Shown in pieces: positions 27,390 to 35,551 of a stretch of 64,000 nucleotides of DNA. The position numbers and the translations under genes are program-made. This DNA comes from Parvularcula sp964219355 (lineage in GTDB: Bacteria; Pseudomonadota; Alphaproteobacteria; Caulobacterales; Parvularculaceae). Numbering within the stretch: the first letter of the stretch is position 1; each line of letters opens with the position of its first letter. The notes beneath the pieces are model-generated. The model saw nothing but the letters and a program-made list of their open reading frames with translations. It searched no databases and had not been told where the DNA came from. Location: positions 930,001-994,000 of the forward strand of contig CAXPOZ010000001.1 in NCBI GenBank assembly GCA_964219355.1. The letters are read 5' to 3'.

Positions 27390-28403
27390 TCAGACCAGAA
27401 AGCCGACGGCCTTCTTGGTTTCCTCAATGATCGGCCCTGCCACGGCCCGCGCCTTTGCCGCGCCATCGCGGAGAATGCCTTCGACATAATCCGCATCCGC
27501 TGTCAGGCGGCGCATCTCACCCGCGATAGGGGCCAGTTTCTCGACCGCCAGTTCCGCAAGGGCAGGTTTGAAGACACCAAAGCCCTGCCCGCCAAACTCG
27601 GTGAGCACGTCTTCGTCAGATTTACCCGAAAGAGCCGCATAGATACCAACAAGGTTCTTTGCCTCCGGCCGGTCGGCCAGCCCGTCCTTCTCGGACGGCA
27701 GGGGCTCAGGGTCGGTCTTTGCCTTCTTGATCTTTTTGGAGATCGTGTCGGCGTCATCCATCATGCCGATGCGCGACAGGTCGGACGGATCGGATTTCGA
27801 CATCTTCGAAGTGCCGTCACGCAAAGACATGATCCGCGCGCCGGGGCCCTGGATCATCGGTTCAGGCAGCGGGAAGAAATCCTCCGTCCCGAAATCATTA
27901 TTGAATTTGGTCGCAATATCGCGCGCCAGCTCTAGATGCTGTTTCTGGTCATCGCCGACCGGCACATGGGTCGCGCGGTAAACCAGAATGTCGGCCGCCA
28001 TCAGGACAGGATAGGTAAAGAGCCCGACGGACGCCTTCTCCTTGTCCTTGCCAGCCTTGTCCTTGAACTGGGTCATCCGGTTGAGCCAGCCCATGCGCGC
28101 GACGCAATTGAGGATCCAGGCAAGCTGGGCGTGTTCCGGCACAGCCGATTGGTTGAAGATCGCAGCCTTCGCCGGATCGATCCCCGCCGCGAGATAAGCC
28201 GCCGCAATCTGGACCGTCTGGTTGCGCAACTCTTTGGGGTCTTGCCACACCGTGATCGCGTGCATGTCGACGATGCAGTAGAGCGCCTCATGGCTGTCCT
28301 GCAGCGGCACGAATTTGCGGATCGCGCCAAGATAATTGCCGAGATGAAGATTGCCGGTCGGTTGAACGCCGGACAATACGCGGGGGGTGTGGGTTCTGGT
28401 CAT
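27390..28403 (-). CDS. trpS: Tryptophanyl-tRNA synthetase
   Basis: A 337-residue class Ic synthetase charging tRNA-Trp. The HIGH-type motif is PTGNLHLGNYLGA and the KMSKS motif is intact in GTSKMSKSDPS. The ATP and tryptophan binding region includes YPVLMAADIL and the VGDDQKQHLE stretch. Length is normal for bacterial TrpRS. It is the only aminoacyl-tRNA synthetase in the window. Confidence 0.97.
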   Translation of the reverse strand: MTRTHTPRVLSGVQPTGNLHLGNYLGAIRKFVPLQDSHEALYCIVDMHAITVWQDPKELRNQTVQIAAAYLAAGIDPAKAAIFNQSAVPEHAQLAWILNCVARMGWLNRMTQFKDKAGKDKEKASVGLFTYPVLMAADILVYRATHVPVGDDQKQHLELARDIATKFNNDFGTEDFFPLPEPMIQGPGARIMSLRDGTSKMSKSDPSDLSRIGMMDDADTISKKIKKAKTDPEPLPSEKDGLADRPEAKNLVGIYAALSGKSDEDVLTEFGGQGFGVFKPALAELAVEKLAPIAGEMRRLTADADYVEGILRDGAAKARAVAGPIIEETKKAVGFLV

Positions 28404-28531
28404 AGGACGGCGCCTGTAGCGCGCAGATCAGCTCATGGCCAGAAAGATCAGGGCTCATTTACTGATTGACCCTCCGCTTGTGGTCATACAAGCTATCTAC
28501 TTCTGATAGTGGGCAGTTTCTGGGGGCAATC

Positions 28532-29572
28532 ATGGCAAATTTTGACGGTACGGACGATCCGGAACTTTACGAAGGTACGGACGGGAATGACATCGTCTCA
28601 GGGCTAGACGGGGATGACACCCTCAAGGGCCGAAAAGGCAATGACAGCCTTCGCGGAGGTAATGATGACGACCTACTGCTCGGCAATGCCGGTCATGACA
28701 CACTTTACGGCAATGGTGGCAATGACACGCTGAAAGGTGGCACCGGTCACGACGTCCTGGTTGGCGTTGGCGGTCAGAACATGATGTTCGGCGAAGATGG
28801 TCGCGATACACTGATGGGCGGCAATGGCGGCGAAACGCTTGATGGTGGCGCGGGGGACGATGTCATCGACGGCAATTCAGGCTCGGACATTATTCTGGGG
28901 CGCGGCGGCAATGACGACATTCGGGGTGGCAACAATCTCGATTCCATAAAAGGCGGAACTGGTAATGACACCATCAGCGGTGACGACGGCACCGATACGG
29001 TCAAGGGCAATGCTGGCGACGATTTGATCTTTGGCGGCAACGACCGGGATTTCCTCTACGGCAATGGCGGCGCCGATACGCTGCAGGGCGATAAGGGCCG
29101 GGACGTTCTCGAGGGCGGCGACGGGGATGACCTTCTCGAAGGCGGCACCGAGGGCGATGATTTGCGCGGCGGCAAAGGCAATGATACTCTTTATGGAGAG
29201 TATCAAGCCGGCCTTGAGCCGCTCGACGGTTTTGCGGAAATCGACACACTGCTGGGCAATGCCGGTGACGATCTTATCTATGGCGCACGCGGCAATGACC
29301 TGATCGATGGCGGTCTCGGCAATGACACCATGACCGGCGGAGACGGGTTTGACACCTTCATCTTCTTTGACGGCGAAGATGTCATCACCGACTTCACCAA
29401 GGGCGATGATCTGATCTCTCTTGAAGGTATCAGCGGGATCAGTTCCTTCCAGGACATCCTCGATGCTGCAGAACAGGACGGCGTCGATACGGTATTGACC
29501 TTTGGCGACGATATCCTGCGGCTTGAGGGCGTCGATCTCAGCACCCTGACGGAAGACGATTTCGCCTTTTAG
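28532..29572 (+). CDS. RTX-repeat calcium-binding protein 1
   Basis: A 346-residue acidic protein built almost wholly of nonapeptide RTX repeats (GGxGxDxLx, for example GNAGHDTLYG and GGNGGETLDG) from about residue 15 to 270. No enzymatic or adhesive domain and no Sec signal peptide are visible. The last 70 residues form a conserved tail: FIFFDGEDVITDF, ILDAAEQDG, then an ending EDDFAF, shared with the next two genes and likely to carry the type I secretion signal. ATG 28532 has GGGGG a few bases upstream. Calcium-dependent folding outside the cell is expected from the family; its role is unknown. Confidence 0.85.
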   Translation: MANFDGTDDPELYEGTDGNDIVSGLDGDDTLKGRKGNDSLRGGNDDDLLLGNAGHDTLYGNGGNDTLKGGTGHDVLVGVGGQNMMFGEDGRDTLMGGNGGETLDGGAGDDVIDGNSGSDIILGRGGNDDIRGGNNLDSIKGGTGNDTISGDDGTDTVKGNAGDDLIFGGNDRDFLYGNGGADTLQGDKGRDVLEGGDGDDLLEGGTEGDDLRGGKGNDTLYGEYQAGLEPLDGFAEIDTLLGNAGDDLIYGARGNDLIDGGLGNDTMTGGDGFDTFIFFDGEDVITDFTKGDDLISLEGISGISSFQDILDAAEQDGVDTVLTFGDDILRLEGVDLSTLTEDDFAF

Positions 29573-32460
29573 GGGCGCCCTTTCGCCCATACCGGGAACA
29601 TGATCGGGCAAGCGCCTTCATTGACGCATGCCCCCTCGTTCGTCACTCTTGTCCCGCCGCCCCTCGCCGGGCGGATGTGGCGTAGGACAATGAGCAGTCA
29701 TGACGGATATCGACGGGACAATTGATGACGATTCCCTCGAAGGGACCGGCGGCCCGGATCTGATCTCGGGCGATGACGGCGCCGATACGCTCAAAGGCCG
29801 CGCCGGAGACGACGAGATCCTCGGACAGAACGGCGATGACCGCATCTTCGGGAATGCCGGGGAAGACACCCTTCATGGCGATGCCGGGAACGACACGCTG
29901 CGCGGCGGGACCGAGAATGACACCCTTGATGGCGGGTCGGGGCTTGATGTCCTTTATGGTGAGGACGGAGATGACGAGCTGACCGGCGGCGATGACGCCG
30001 ACACGCTCGACGGCGCCGCCGGGAACGATCACCTCGACGGCGGGAATGACGCCGACAGCCTTTATGGGCGCGGCGGCAATGACACACTCATCGGTGCGGA
30101 CGGAGATGACTTCGCAACAGGTGGTCCGGGTGATGACGATATCGATGGCGGGTTGGGCGACGACACCGTGCGCGGCGGACAAGGCGACGACCTGATCCTC
30201 GGGCAGGAAGGCAATGACGATATCGATGGCGGTGACCGCCACGATTCCATCACTGGCGGTGACGGTATCGACACGATCAGGGGCGGCGCGGGCCGAGACA
30301 CGATCGAGGGATCGTCCGGGGACGATCTTCTTTACGGCAATGGTGGCGATGACGTCATCTATGGCGACCTTTCCAGTGGCGATCCCCTGCAAAATTCCCA
30401 CAAAGATACAATCTATGGGAATAATGGCTTCGACTATATCAATGGCGGCGGTGATGACGACCTGATCTATGGCGGGAATGGCCGGGACACGCTCGAAGGC
30501 GCGGACGGCAATGACAGCCTGCGCGGTGAGGATGACAATGACAGCCTGACAGGCGGCACTGGCGATGACACGCTGGTTGGCGGCAAAGGCAATGACACCG
30601 CCCTCGGAGGGACGGGCACAGATGATCTACGCGGTGGCCAAGGGAATGACAGCCTCAATGGCGAGGACGATAACGACATCCTCGATGGCGGGGACGGCGC
30701 CGATACGCTGAAGGGCGGTTATGGCGATGACCTCATCCATGCAGGCGCCGGAGATGACACGATCCGCGCCGGCGGAAATGACGACACGGTCTTTGGCGAT
30801 GGCGGCAATGACACCATCGAAGCCGGAAATGATGCCGACCTTGTTCATGGCGGAGAAGGCGACGATCTCATCTATGGCGAGCGTCCCGGCAATCCGACCA
30901 TAGATGCCGGACCCGACACATTGTTCGGGGACGAAGGAAATGACACCCTGATCGGCGGCAGCGGCGATGACCTTCTCGATGGCGGGACGGGCGATGATAT
31001 CCTGACCGGTGAGGCCGGGGCCGATACTTTCTATTTTCTCGAAGGTACCGATGTGATCACCGATTTCGAAGACGGTATCGATAAAATTTCACTCGCCGGA
31101 ATCACGGATTTTGAAACTTTCGAGGACGTTCTCGATGCGGCGGAACAGGACGGCGCGGACGTCGTCATCACGGTTGATGATTCCTCACTCCGTATCGAGA
31201 ACTTTAACTTAAGTTTCCTCACTGACGACGATGTGTTGCTCTAAACACCAATAGATTGCAGGGAAAAATCGCCCCTGCCCCAATCTTGCCCCATTGTGGT
31301 CACGCTCATTCCACCCTGTTCGCTTATCTGGGGCATTCTCCTATCGCGTTTCGCGCCACGGGCAGTAGGCAGGAACGCTCCCATTCAAGAGAAAAACGCC
31401 AGAGAGGGCAGTATGGCGACTATTTCGGGCACGAACCAATCAGAAGAAACTTTGGGCACTCAAGATCCTGATTTTATTGAAGGTCTTGACGGTCACGACA
31501 CGATCAAGGGCCGCAACGGCCAGGATACGGTCGCGGGCGGCGCAGGCAATGACCTGCTTTTCGGCAATCGCGGCCATGACAATATGGATGGCGGCGATGG
31601 CCAGGACACGCTGAAAGGCGGCGACGGCGACGACACGATGGTCGGCGGTGCCGGGATCGACCTCCTTCAAGGCGATGAAGGCGACGACAGCCTGATGGGC
31701 GGCGGCGATGCCGACATCCTTGAGGGTGCAAATGGCGCCGATCATCTCTCCGGTGAAGGCGGGGATGACGAGCTTTTCGGCGGCAATGGCGATGATGAGC
31801 TCAATGGCGGCGACGGCGCCGATGAGCTTTTCGGCAACCGCGCGCATGACACGCTGTTAGGCGGCGGCGGGGCCGACACCCTGCTTGGCGGGCTCGGCGA
31901 TGACGAACTTTCTGGCGGCGCTGGGATCGACTCGCTGCGCGGTGAGGACGGCAATGACCACCTCGATGGCGGCGACCAGTCGGACATCCTTGAAGGTGAA
32001 AGCGGCCGCGACACGCTGCTCGGCGGCGCGGGCGACGACGACCTCTTTGGTGGTGACGGTAATGACAGCCTTGAAGGTGGCGACGGCGAGGACGAGCTCT
32101 TCGGCAATCGCGCCAATGATATCATCCGTGGCGGGAATGATGATGACAGGCTGCTCGGCGGGGTCGGCAATGACACACTGTTCGGCGATCAGGGCAGTGA
32201 CACGCTCGACGGCGAAGACGGCCATGATGAAATGCATGGAGGTGACAATAACGACCTCCTCCGCGGCGGCTTTGGCAAGGACACGATCTTTGGCGATGCC
32301 GGTAATGACGAGATCTATGGCGAAGGCGGCCTCGACGTCCTTTACGGTGGTGACGGCGCAGATACGCTGCACGGGAACAATAGTGACGATACGCTCGATG
32401 GCGGCGCAGGGGATGACTTCCTCGACGGTAGTACCGGCGATGACGTCATGACCGGCGGGT
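28568..32460 (+). repeat. Quasi-periodic RTX-coding repeat region across three genes
   Basis: Within the three RTX genes the DNA repeats with a period of about 27 bases, each unit coding a nine-residue GGxGxDxLx turn. Units diverge in sequence, unlike CRISPR repeats, and are broken by two intergenic gaps (29573-29699 and 31245-31412). The pattern also creates long spurious open frames on the other strand. Confidence 0.85.
29700..31244 (+). CDS. RTX-repeat calcium-binding protein 2
   Basis: The longest of the three paralogues (514 residues). RTX repeats run from about residue 12 to 440, with a short non-repeat insertion near residue 220-245 (DLSSGDPLQNSHKD) and another near 395-405. The C-terminal tail (FYFLEGTDVITDF, VLDAAEQDG, ending TDDDVLL) matches the neighbours. 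No other domain is present. The start codon ATG 29700 gives MTDIDGTIDDDSLEG, directly entering the first repeat, as in the other two. Confidence 0.85.
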   Translation: MTDIDGTIDDDSLEGTGGPDLISGDDGADTLKGRAGDDEILGQNGDDRIFGNAGEDTLHGDAGNDTLRGGTENDTLDGGSGLDVLYGEDGDDELTGGDDADTLDGAAGNDHLDGGNDADSLYGRGGNDTLIGADGDDFATGGPGDDDIDGGLGDDTVRGGQGDDLILGQEGNDDIDGGDRHDSITGGDGIDTIRGGAGRDTIEGSSGDDLLYGNGGDDVIYGDLSSGDPLQNSHKDTIYGNNGFDYINGGGDDDLIYGGNGRDTLEGADGNDSLRGEDDNDSLTGGTGDDTLVGGKGNDTALGGTGTDDLRGGQGNDSLNGEDDNDILDGGDGADTLKGGYGDDLIHAGAGDDTIRAGGNDDTVFGDGGNDTIEAGNDADLVHGGEGDDLIYGERPGNPTIDAGPDTLFGDEGNDTLIGGSGDDLLDGGTGDDILTGEAGADTFYFLEGTDVITDFEDGIDKISLAGITDFETFEDVLDAAEQDGADVVITVDDSSLRIENFNLSFLTDDDVLL

Positions 32461-32696
32461 CAGGCGCCGACACATTCCTGTTCTTTGACGGATATGACGT
32501 GATCACCGACTTCGAGGATGGCGTCGATAATATCTATATGAAGAAACTCGAAGGCATCAAAAAATTCGAACAGGCGCTCGATGCCGCAGAACAGGTCGGA
32601 GATGATGTCGTCTTCACCTGGGATGACCGCGTGCTGGTGCTTGAGAATTTCTTGCTCGAGAGCATTACCCCAGACGATTTCACCTTCGTCACCTGA
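31413..32696 (+). CDS. RTX-repeat calcium-binding protein 3
   Basis: A 427-residue RTX-only protein, repeats from about residue 15 to 350, tail FLFFDGYDVITDF, ALDAAEQVG and an ending PDDFTFVT. I chose ATG 31413 because an AGAGAGGG ribosome site precedes it and the resulting N-terminus (MATISGTNQSEETLG) matches the leader style of its paralogues; a longer frame from 31296 lacks that. It is followed by a strong terminator, which closes the three-gene tandem set. Confidence 0.86.
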   Translation: MATISGTNQSEETLGTQDPDFIEGLDGHDTIKGRNGQDTVAGGAGNDLLFGNRGHDNMDGGDGQDTLKGGDGDDTMVGGAGIDLLQGDEGDDSLMGGGDADILEGANGADHLSGEGGDDELFGGNGDDELNGGDGADELFGNRAHDTLLGGGGADTLLGGLGDDELSGGAGIDSLRGEDGNDHLDGGDQSDILEGESGRDTLLGGAGDDDLFGGDGNDSLEGGDGEDELFGNRANDIIRGGNDDDRLLGGVGNDTLFGDQGSDTLDGEDGHDEMHGGDNNDLLRGGFGKDTIFGDAGNDEIYGEGGLDVLYGGDGADTLHGNNSDDTLDGGAGDDFLDGSTGDDVMTGGSGADTFLFFDGYDVITDFEDGVDNIYMKKLEGIKKFEQALDAAEQVGDDVVFTWDDRVLVLENFLLESITPDDFTFVT

Positions 32697-32720
32697 GGCA
32701 GGACACGGATAAATGATCAG

Positions 32721-32746
32721 GGCCCGGCCATGTGCCGGGCCTTTTT
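32721..32746 (+). terminator. Rho-independent terminator after RTX gene 3
   Basis: GGCCCGGC (32721-32728) pairs perfectly with GCCGGGCC (32734-32741) around a five-base loop, followed directly by five T. It lies 25 bases after the RTX stop and just before the end of the convergent M23 gene. Confidence 0.88.
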
Positions 32747-32750
32747 CGTA

Positions 32751-33257
32751 TCAGCCGCGCGGCAGGGTCGAAAGCTGGAGCAGCGGGTCGACGGGCGTGC
32801 CGCCATGGCGGACTTCGAAATGAAGATGCGGGCCCGACGCGTTGCCGGTCTTGCCGACAAGGCCGATCGTCTGGCCACGGTCGACTTTCTTGCCCTTGCT
32901 GGTCTTGATACGAGAGAGATGCGCGTAATAGGTCTGCACCCCGCCGCCATGATCGATGATGACGATCTTGCCAAAGCCGCGCTGCTTGCCGGCAAAGACC
33001 ACTTTGCCATCGGCGGAGGACATGACCTTTGTGCCCTGATCGGCGGTCAGGTCGATGCCGTAATGGGGGCGTCCGCCTCTTGATCCGAATTCGGAGGAAA
33101 TATCGAGCTGCCTAAGCGGCGGCGAGAGGGTGCCCGGCCCCTTCTTGGTGGTAGCGCAGCCGCCAAGGCCGAGCATCACCACCAGAAGGGTGAGCAGCAG
33201 CCCCTTAGTCGTAATAATACTTCCCGTGCTGCGCGTAGTAGCGATAGCTGCCTTCAT
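32751..33257 (-). CDS. M23-family peptidase lipoprotein (LytM domain)
   Basis: A 168-residue protein with a lipoprotein signal ending in LGLGGC and a LytM/M23 domain: zinc ligands in RPHYGIDLTA and the GPHLHFEVRH motif, with the central YYAHLSR. All zinc ligands (H, D, HxH) are present, so it may be an active murein endopeptidase or an envelope-bound activator. Its first 17 or so codons overlap the 3' end of the wzc-like gene in another frame; start ATG 33257 or 33263. Its place next to polysaccharide export suggests opening the cell wall for export assembly. Confidence 0.85.
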   Translation of the reverse strand: MKAAIATTRSTGSIITTKGLLLTLLVVMLGLGGCATTKKGPGTLSPPLRQLDISSEFGSRGGRPHYGIDLTADQGTKVMSSADGKVVFAGKQRGFGKIVIIDHGGGVQTYYAHLSRIKTSKGKKVDRGQTIGLVGKTGNASGPHLHFEVRHGGTPVDPLLQLSTLPRG

Positions 33258-35406
33258 ACCCATACCCTGCCTGGGCGCGCATATCGACCTGGCTGAGAAC
33301 GGCCCCTGCCAATTCAGTATCCAGCTCGCCCAGGATCTTATTCGCGGTCCGCGCGACCGTAACCGGCGTTTGTTTCCATTTCACAAACTGCACGACCTTA
33401 TCGGCGAGGGAAACCACCATCCGAGTATCAGCAACCGCCGTCAGCGGCGCGGTATCGAGGATGATGAGATCGAATTTGGTGCGAAGCTGGCTGAGGAGCG
33501 CCTCGAACCGGCCAGAGCCGAAGAGATCGCCGAGGCCAGAGCGGTCCTCAGATACCGGAAGGATGCGCAGATCGGATTTGTCATCTTTGAGGATCGCATT
33601 GCGCAGGGGCACATCGCCGCGCAGGACTTCGGCAAGGCCGCGAGGTGCGGTATCGTCATCCATCAGCTTGGTCGAGAGCATGCGGCGGCGGACGTCACAA
33701 TCGATGACCAGCACCTTGTCGCCCGATAGGGCCGAAATCCGGCCAAGGCACATGGCCGACGACGACTTGCCCTCGCCCGACAGCGCCGAGGTCAGCGCAA
33801 TCACCCGGCCACCCGAGCCCGCTTCCTTGCCGAGCGTCAACGCGGTGCGGAGCGTGCGGTAGCTTTCCGCGAAAGAAGAAAGCGGCTTTTCGACAAGATA
33901 ATCCTGTGGGCTTGTGATCTCGCCCGTCAGTTTCTCCGGCGTCAGGGCCGGGACCAGCGCGACAAGGTTTGTATTCAGCGTGCGCTCAATGTCCTCTGCC
34001 GTGCGGATGCCATTGTCGAAGATCTCGGCAAGGACGATCATCAGGCCGCCCATAGCGCCGCCGAGGATGATCCCAAGGGCGAGATTCAGTTTCTTGTTCG
34101 GCGAAGAAGGACTGGTCGGCACGGCGGCACGGTCAGCGATGCGCGCGTCGGCTTCGGCCAGATCCTCGAAAAGCTCCGCCTGCTGCGCACGGGCGAGCAG
34201 CGCCTCATAGTTCTTGCGGCTGACATCCGCTTCGCGTTCCAGCTCGCGCAGGCGGACAAGTGCCTGGTTGTCGGTCGACAGATCAGAGCGCAGACCATTG
34301 ATCGCAGAACGGATTGATCCAACACGCTCTCGTGCGACGGAGACATCGCTTTCGAGACGCCCGACGATCCGGTCGATTTCAGCCTGCACCTGCCCCTGAA
34401 GATCGGCTTCCTCCGATTTCAGATTATCAAGGCTGGGGTGAAGCGGGCCATAGCGGGATTCAAGATCCGCCCGGCGGCGCGCAAGATCGGCCTGTTTGGC
34501 ACGCAGATCGGAGATGACGGGAGACGCCAACACATCGGCAATGGCATCGGCGCTAACGCCCGCAGCAAGGCGCTGATTGACGTCACGCAGCTTGGCAAGG
34601 CGTTCGGCAAGCTCTGCCTCAGACGCAATCAGCTGGGCTTGAAGATCAGCAATCTGTTGCTCGGAAAGAAGCGAGCCTTCCGCAGACAGAAGACCGTTCT
34701 CGGCGCGATAGCTTTCGATGGCGTCTTCGGCGATCCGCAGCTTGACGCGATGTTCGGTCACCGCCTCACTTAGATAGGTGCTGACGATCTGGTAGGTCTC
34801 AAATTTCTTGTCGAGGCTGTCGACGAGATATTGCTCGGCAAAGGCATTGGCGATGTCCGCCGCGCGCGACGGGCTTTTGCTTTCAACCCGGATGGAAATG
34901 GCATGGGTGATGCCGGCACGCTCAACCTCAACGGCGTCCAGCACCCGATTGATGACGCGCGAGCGCATCATGCGATCATTATCCTCGGATGAGAGCTGCG
35001 ACGGGAAGAGCCCGGAGAAGAACCCCTTCTTGCCGCTCACGGACGGATTGAACTCAGGCTCTTCGAACAGGTTCAGCTCATCCGCCACGCGCTCGGCCAT
35101 GGACCGACTACGGATGATCTGAACTTCCGTCTCTACTGTTGCCGCATCTGGCGAGATGCCTGAGATGATGGCGGAGACATCGAGGGCTTGGGTTTCCCGG
35201 GCATTGAGGACGACCCGCGCCTCGGCAGTATATTTCGGGGTCATCTGGAAAGTAATGACGGTGACCAGCGCCAGCGTCACAATCGCGGCAGCGACGAAGA
35301 TCCGGAAACGGCGACGGAAGATGGACCAGAGCGCGGGCAGGTCGATCGCGGGGGCATTATTACCTGTTTGCTGCATCGGCATGGTGATCTGCGTAAAGGC
35401 GTTCAT
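33205..35406 (-). CDS. Polysaccharide co-polymerase/BY-type tyrosine autokinase (GumC/Wzc/ExoP-like)
   Basis: A 733-residue inner-membrane protein. An N-terminal Wzz domain with a helix near residue 35-55, long periplasmic coiled coils (about 190-400), a second helix near 440, then a cytoplasmic P-loop kinase: Walker A SGEGKSS, Walker A' VLVIDCDVRR, Walker B LIILDTAPL. The C-terminal tail carries eight tyrosines in 19 residues, the autophosphorylation cluster. It controls chain length and export of an exopolysaccharide. I use ATG 35406 (MNAFTQ). A candidate sigma-54 promoter lies upstream. No dedicated phosphatase or glycosyltransferases are adjacent. Confidence 0.92.
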   Translation of the reverse strand: MNAFTQITMPMQQTGNNAPAIDLPALWSIFRRRFRIFVAAAIVTLALVTVITFQMTPKYTAEARVVLNARETQALDVSAIISGISPDAATVETEVQIIRSRSMAERVADELNLFEEPEFNPSVSGKKGFFSGLFPSQLSSEDNDRMMRSRVINRVLDAVEVERAGITHAISIRVESKSPSRAADIANAFAEQYLVDSLDKKFETYQIVSTYLSEAVTEHRVKLRIAEDAIESYRAENGLLSAEGSLLSEQQIADLQAQLIASEAELAERLAKLRDVNQRLAAGVSADAIADVLASPVISDLRAKQADLARRRADLESRYGPLHPSLDNLKSEEADLQGQVQAEIDRIVGRLESDVSVARERVGSIRSAINGLRSDLSTDNQALVRLRELEREADVSRKNYEALLARAQQAELFEDLAEADARIADRAAVPTSPSSPNKKLNLALGIILGGAMGGLMIVLAEIFDNGIRTAEDIERTLNTNLVALVPALTPEKLTGEITSPQDYLVEKPLSSFAESYRTLRTALTLGKEAGSGGRVIALTSALSGEGKSSSAMCLGRISALSGDKVLVIDCDVRRRMLSTKLMDDDTAPRGLAEVLRGDVPLRNAILKDDKSDLRILPVSEDRSGLGDLFGSGRFEALLSQLRTKFDLIILDTAPLTAVADTRMVVSLADKVVQFVKWKQTPVTVARTANKILGELDTELAGAVLSQVDMRAQAGYGYEGSYRYYAQHGKYYYD

Positions 35407-35485
35407 GACAGCTCCGGCCGTTTTGACCTTCGGGTGAAGCCTGAGCATACCCCAAGGTAGTTAAGCTAATGACGGGAAAAAGAAA

Positions 35486-35506
35486 AACCCCGCACAAAGC
35501 GGGGTT
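35486..35506 (-). terminator. Rho-independent terminator after the beta-barrel gene
   Basis: AACCCCGC (35486-35493) and GCGGGGTT (35499-35506) form a perfect eight-pair stem around ACAAA; on the minus strand the stem is followed by a T-rich stretch (complement of 35472-35485). It would separate the beta-barrel gene from the wzc-like gene. Confidence 0.82.
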
Positions 35507-35521
35507 GCAGGAGCCGTGCCA
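35506..35521 (-). promoter_or_regulatory. Candidate sigma-54 (-24/-12) promoter for the wzc-like gene
   Basis: On the minus strand the bases read TGGCACGGCTCCTGCA, which matches the sigma-54 consensus TGGCACG-N4-TTGCA at all but one position, with correct GG-GC spacing. It points to the wzc-like gene starting about 100 bases downstream. The predicted start site falls near 35495, in the loop of the terminator hairpin. RpoN is encoded at 40435-41886. Confidence 0.5.
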
Positions 35522-35551
35522 CCTTTACGGGTAGACGGGATGAATCTTTCG

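Noticed and set aside
29573..29699. Terminator after RTX gene 1
   Set aside because: Only a CCGCCC/GGGCGG dyad (29657-29662 with 29669-29674) is present, with no T-run and close to the next start.
29643..30401. Minus-strand frames opposite the RTX repeats
   Set aside because: Repetitive Val/Ile/Ala-rich translation mirrors the RTX period and lacks start and ribosome signals.
28568..32460. CRISPR-like periodicity
   Set aside because: Period is about 27 bases, units diverge, no spacers, and the region is coding for RTX turns.
28532..32696. Haemolysin or other RTX toxin genes
   Set aside because: No pore-forming, acylation or enzymatic region and no activator or exporter genes adjacent.
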